From an uncultured Clostridia bacterium (lineage in GTDB: Bacteria; Bacillota; Clostridia; Oscillospirales; Oscillospiraceae): a stretch of 33,621 nt of DNA. Each line of letters begins with the position of its first letter. The first letter of the stretch is position 1. A program made the position numbers and the translations under genes. This document shows positions 31,713 to 33,621 of the stretch, piece by piece. The notes below the pieces were generated by a model that did not search any database, had not been told where the DNA came from, and saw only the letters and a program-made list of their open reading frames with translations. Where the stretch lies: the NCBI GenBank assembly GCA_947177005.1, contig CAMWSZ010000001.1, positions 1 to 33,621 of the forward strand, written 5' to 3'.

Positions 31713-32147
31713 TTACAATAACGCCAACTCAGTATCGGTAAACTTACCGCTCTTTTTTAAGAGCTTCTTCAGACACTCCTTAAAGACAGCTTTTGCTGTG
31801 CTGTTTGCCGCTTCACGGGCATAAATGTATCCGACAACAATGCGCAACTGTTTTTCTATGTCCACAACTGTAACTTGATCGAAAAATTCACGATTGACTC
31901 TATATACGCATAATCCGGTAATAAGTACAGTGTTATTGATAAAATTAGAATACTCCATTAAATATTCCTGGAGCGTATTCCACATAGTCATTTTATCCTG
32001 AGACCTAACTGCATCAAACGCTTTTTGACTTTTCCTATTTGATGCCATAACAGTATGAGTCATTTCCGCTGCGGCTTTTGCAAGTTCTGCGGCTTTTAAC
32101 GATTTTTCTTCATAACGAATTTGAAGTTCCTGAAGTTTTTCTTCCAT
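31713..32147 (-). CDS. Unknown helical protein, first gene of the DISARM operon
   Basis: This is 144 residues, not assigned to a family. An N-terminal coiled coil (KLQELQIRYEEKSLKAAELAK) leads into a mixed helical core with NNTVLITGLCVYRVNREFF and a basic C-terminal part (KECLKKLLKKSGKFTD). It is not clearly membrane-bound. ATG 32147 is seven bases after GTGAGG; a TTG two codons earlier is possible. It is the first gene after the operon promoter and 59 bases before the methyltransferase start, so it is probably co-transcribed. A regulatory or accessory role in defence is an inference from position. Confidence 0.7.
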   Translation of the reverse strand: MEEKLQELQIRYEEKSLKAAELAKAAAEMTHTVMASNRKSQKAFDAVRSQDKMTMWNTLQEYLMEYSNFINNTVLITGLCVYRVNREFFDQVTVVDIEKQLRIVVGYIYAREAANSTAKAVFKECLKKLLKKSGKFTDTELALL

Positions 32148-32173
32148 TTTCAATCCTCACATATGAGTTTAGT

Positions 32174-32186
32174 AATAGCTACTATT
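32174..32186. promoter_or_regulatory. Short dyad in the DISARM operon leader
   Basis: AATAG-CTA-CTATT is a perfect 5-bp inverted repeat lying between the operon promoter and the first start codon. It could be an operator; this is weak evidence given its short length and AT-richness. Confidence 0.25.
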
Positions 32187-32236
32187 TTTCTCATAATCTT
32201 TTGAGCAACCGTGATGCTAGCGGTGTCTATTGTAAA

Positions 32237-32265
32237 ATTATAGCATATTTTTGCCCGAATATCAA
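32237..32265 (-). promoter_or_regulatory. Promoter of the DISARM-like operon
   Basis: Read on the minus strand: TTGATA (32265-32260), 17-base spacer, TATAAT (32242-32237), with an extended -10 TGC. It lies within the 3' end of the SLOG pseudogene and about 90 bases before the first start codon of the defence operon. It is the best sigma-A promoter in the neighbourhood. Confidence 0.75.
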
Positions 32266-32658
32266 TCCCTGTTGGAGGTCTCCGCGTATTTTATAATTCT
32301 GCTTGCTGCTTGGCAGAAATGTAATCTTAATGCGGCTTTGCAATTTGCGTCTCATGGCATACTCTACCAGATCCTGTGCATTACCCAAATGCCACGCATA
32401 AGCGATCAGATAATCGCTGTGTTCTACCATATAGCGGTTGGCTCGGATGATAGCGGCCCGCTTAGGAACCATCTCCATCCTCGACGGGTAGAACGTGCCA
32501 TCAAAACCAGGTAGCGTTGGGGTAGAGCGATCATACGGATGATAGGGGAGCAGTAAACTGAGCGTCACCTCTATGTGACGCTTCTGCCTGTTAAAAAAGT
32601 GATTTCTAATGATAAAAAGACATCAAAAGTTGCCGTATAAGCGATACCGACTGTACTA

Positions 32659-32682
32659 CCACAACTTATTCCACAACTTATT
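32659..32682. repeat. Tandem 12-bp direct repeat
   Basis: CCACAACTTATT occurs twice in perfect tandem (32659-32670 and 32671-32682) inside the sequence that interrupts the SLOG pseudogene. A near-palindromic TTGACAGTTCAA follows. It could be a vestige of a mobile-element end or protein-binding repeats. Confidence 0.55.
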
Positions 32683-32859
32683 TTGACAGTTCAATTAAAG
32701 GAAACGAGTCGTTTTTGACGCTTTGACGCAGCGTACCGCCATGCCGTCAAAACGTTCATACATCCCTACAACGAAATCCGTCACGCCATACTCTGTAATA
32801 TGCCGTTCTACCTCATCATCAAGAATCGTCACAGACTATCAGAAGTCCTTCGATGTCCG

Positions 32860-33030
32860 ATGAAAAAGCGCAGCGCAACCACATATACACTTCAAGTAAA
32901 AGGCGGTATTAGCAGTTCGACGATCCGCCGTCTGAAAGCGGGAGAGTCCGTATCCACAAATACCTTGGAGACACTTTGTAAAATATCGGAATGCGAACTT
33001 CAGGATATTGTCAAATATTTGCCGGATTAG
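32860..33030 (+). CDS. Small XRE/HTH_26-type regulator, probably 5'-truncated
   Basis: This is 56 residues from ATG 32860: ATTYTLQVKGGISSSTIRRL then KAGESVSTNTLETLCKI and ELQDIVKYLPD. This is the small HTH_26-like regulator common in clostridial mobile elements. Relatives have about 10 more N-terminal residues before the TTYTL segment, and no good RBS precedes ATG 32860; the frame is open upstream to 32800 without matching the family. The gene is likely a remnant or uses a poor start. It converges on the relaxase gene, 11 bases apart. Confidence 0.62.
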   Translation: MKKRSATTYTLQVKGGISSSTIRRLKAGESVSTNTLETLCKISECELQDIVKYLPD

Positions 33031-33041
33031 GGGTGCTGATA

Positions 33042-33621
33042 TTACCGTTCCTGATCCCGCCTGTTCGTATGGCGATGTCGATGTTTGTAATCTTGCTTAA
33101 CTGACTGCTGGAGCTTCTCCCGAATAGACATCGGCTCCACTACCTCATCCAGCAAGTCCGCAACATCTTTCTGGCTCTGAACCAGTAGGATGGAATCAAA
33201 CTTTTTTCGATAAGTAGCCTGGAGACGATGAACCGTCTCATGTTCTTTGCCAGGGCGAATTGCTTGGCGGGCAGTTTCCAATTCTGTGGTATCCATATCT
33301 GACGCCTGCTGCTGTAGCTCAGTATACTGTGCCAATGCCACGTCCAGTTCAGCAGTATATTTGTCCTCCTGCTGGTTCAGCTTTTCCAGAGAAGATTCCA
33401 TAGAAGCAATACGTTTTCTGATCCCCTCCATACCGTGATCGTCCTTACAATCTAATTGATTGAACAACAGAGCCTTTTCGCTTTTTAGTTCCTCAATATC
33501 CTCAGTCAGTACAGTGATTTTTTGTGCCAGCGAACGATGCTTGAACACTTGGATTGCCGGAACAGCTTTCTTTTCCTCCAACAACGCACGGCGTTCACGA
33601 ATCTTGCCCTTGAGCTGATTA
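33042..33621 (-). CDS. Mobilization relaxase, C-terminal part (partial at right edge)
   Basis: About 193 residues of a larger protein are visible; the frame is open across the right edge. The segment is helical and coiled-coil (LAQKITVLTEDIEELKSEKALL, SMESSLEKLNQQEDKYTAEL) with ARQAIRPGKE and DVADLLDEVVEPMSIREKL near the end and a His/Arg-rich tail. This is the pattern of the C-terminal extension of clostridial Mob relaxases (PF03432-type) on ICE/IME elements; the catalytic N-terminus is outside the window. It suggests that an integrative mobilizable element borders or carries the DISARM-like island. Confidence 0.75.
   Translation of the reverse strand, partial: NQLKGKIRERRALLEEKKAVPAIQVFKHRSLAQKITVLTEDIEELKSEKALLFNQLDCKDDHGMEGIRKRIASMESSLEKLNQQEDKYTAELDVALAQYTELQQQASDMDTTELETARQAIRPGKEHETVHRLQATYRKKFDSILLVQSQKDVADLLDEVVEPMSIREKLQQSVKQDYKHRHRHTNRRDQER

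Larger units (their letters stand above)
21719..32147 (-). other. Class 2 DISARM-like anti-phage defence island
   Basis: Five co-directional genes with gaps of 2-60 bases form one operon: unknown 144-aa protein, Vsr-methyltransferase fusion, DrmE, DrmA, DrmB. In known class 2 DISARM the set is drmE, drmA, drmB, drmC and the C5-methylase drmMII; DISARM blocks incoming phage DNA while the methylase marks host DNA. Here no phospholipase-D drmC gene lies in or beside the operon. The region is clearly more AT-rich than the prophage module and is flanked by recombinase and relaxase remnants, consistent with horizontal transfer. Confidence 0.85.
32227..32832 (-). pseudogene. Disrupted SLOG-family protein gene
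   Basis: Two pieces of one protein lie in order on the minus strand. The upstream piece (32832-32695) reads VERHITEYGVTDFVVGMYERF..., then stops. The downstream piece (GTG 32568 to 32227, with matching sequence starting a little upstream) reads VTLSLLLPYHPYDR, GFDGTFYPSRMEMVPKR and ANRYMVEHSDYLIAYAW. Together they match a clostridial SLOG/DUF1273-like family whose usual N-terminus, with a GHRD-type nucleotide-binding motif, is missing here. Between the two pieces are roughly 110-140 bases of unrelated sequence with stops. The gene is therefore dead twice over: 5'-truncated and interrupted. Confidence 0.72.

Noticed and set aside
1..33621. CRISPR arrays, tRNA or rRNA genes, riboswitches.
   Set aside because: No regular spaced repeats, no cloverleaf-like tRNA ends and no rRNA-like stretch were seen by reading; a tRNAscan or Infernal run would be needed to exclude small RNAs.

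Overview
The window looks like a chromosomal segment of a gut-type, moderately GC-rich Firmicute, probably a clostridial Oscillospiraceae/Ruminococcaceae-like bacterium. The reasons are a split-type transketolase C-terminal subunit, strong GGAGGTG ribosome-binding sites, NNC-rich codon use, a siphophage module of clostridial type, and a clostridial-type relaxase at the right edge. No taxonomic marker is present, so this is inference.

Layout. (1) 1-750: the 3' end of a transketolase C-terminal subunit gene and its terminators. (2) 762-21138: a compact prophage-like module of about 20 kb. It has a membrane-anchored DUF5067-type gene and an XRE repressor on the minus strand. Facing them across a well-formed pair of divergent sigma-A promoters with a candidate operator is one long plus-strand late operon. 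In order this holds two small Cys-rich genes, a short small-terminase-like protein, PBSX-type large terminase, portal, scaffold, head-decoration protein, gpE-type major capsid protein, head-tail connectors, tail tube, two tail-assembly chaperones, tape measure, distal-tail and tail-associated proteins, an S74-chaperone fibre protein, a collagen-like fibre protein, two tandem beta-propeller adhesins, XhlA-like protein, a tiny ORF, holin and CHAP endolysin. No intact integrase, excisionase or replication gene lies between repressor and lysis genes, and the small terminase lacks the usual N-terminal HTH. That pattern is closer to a domesticated PBSX/gene-transfer-agent-like particle than to a standard temperate phage. 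(3) 21139-21718: a junction without intact genes, holding an imperfect inverted repeat and two remnants of large serine recombinases.

(4) 21719-32147, minus strand and visibly more AT-rich: a class 2 DISARM-like anti-phage island. Its transcription order is a 144-aa unknown protein, a cytosine-C5 methyltransferase with an N-terminal Vsr-type nuclease domain (DrmMII-like), DrmE, the DrmA helicase and DrmB (DUF1998). A TTGATA-N17-TATAAT promoter with extended -10 sits just upstream. The phospholipase-D gene drmC is not present. The Vsr-methyltransferase fusion and the extra first gene are the most unusual parts of this locus.

(5) 32227-33621: integrative-element debris, consisting of a disrupted SLOG-family pseudogene, a tandem 12-bp repeat, a small HTH gene with a doubtful N-terminus and the C-terminal part of a mobilization relaxase running off the edge. 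The DISARM island is therefore bracketed by mobile-element remnants, which suggests it was carried in horizontally.
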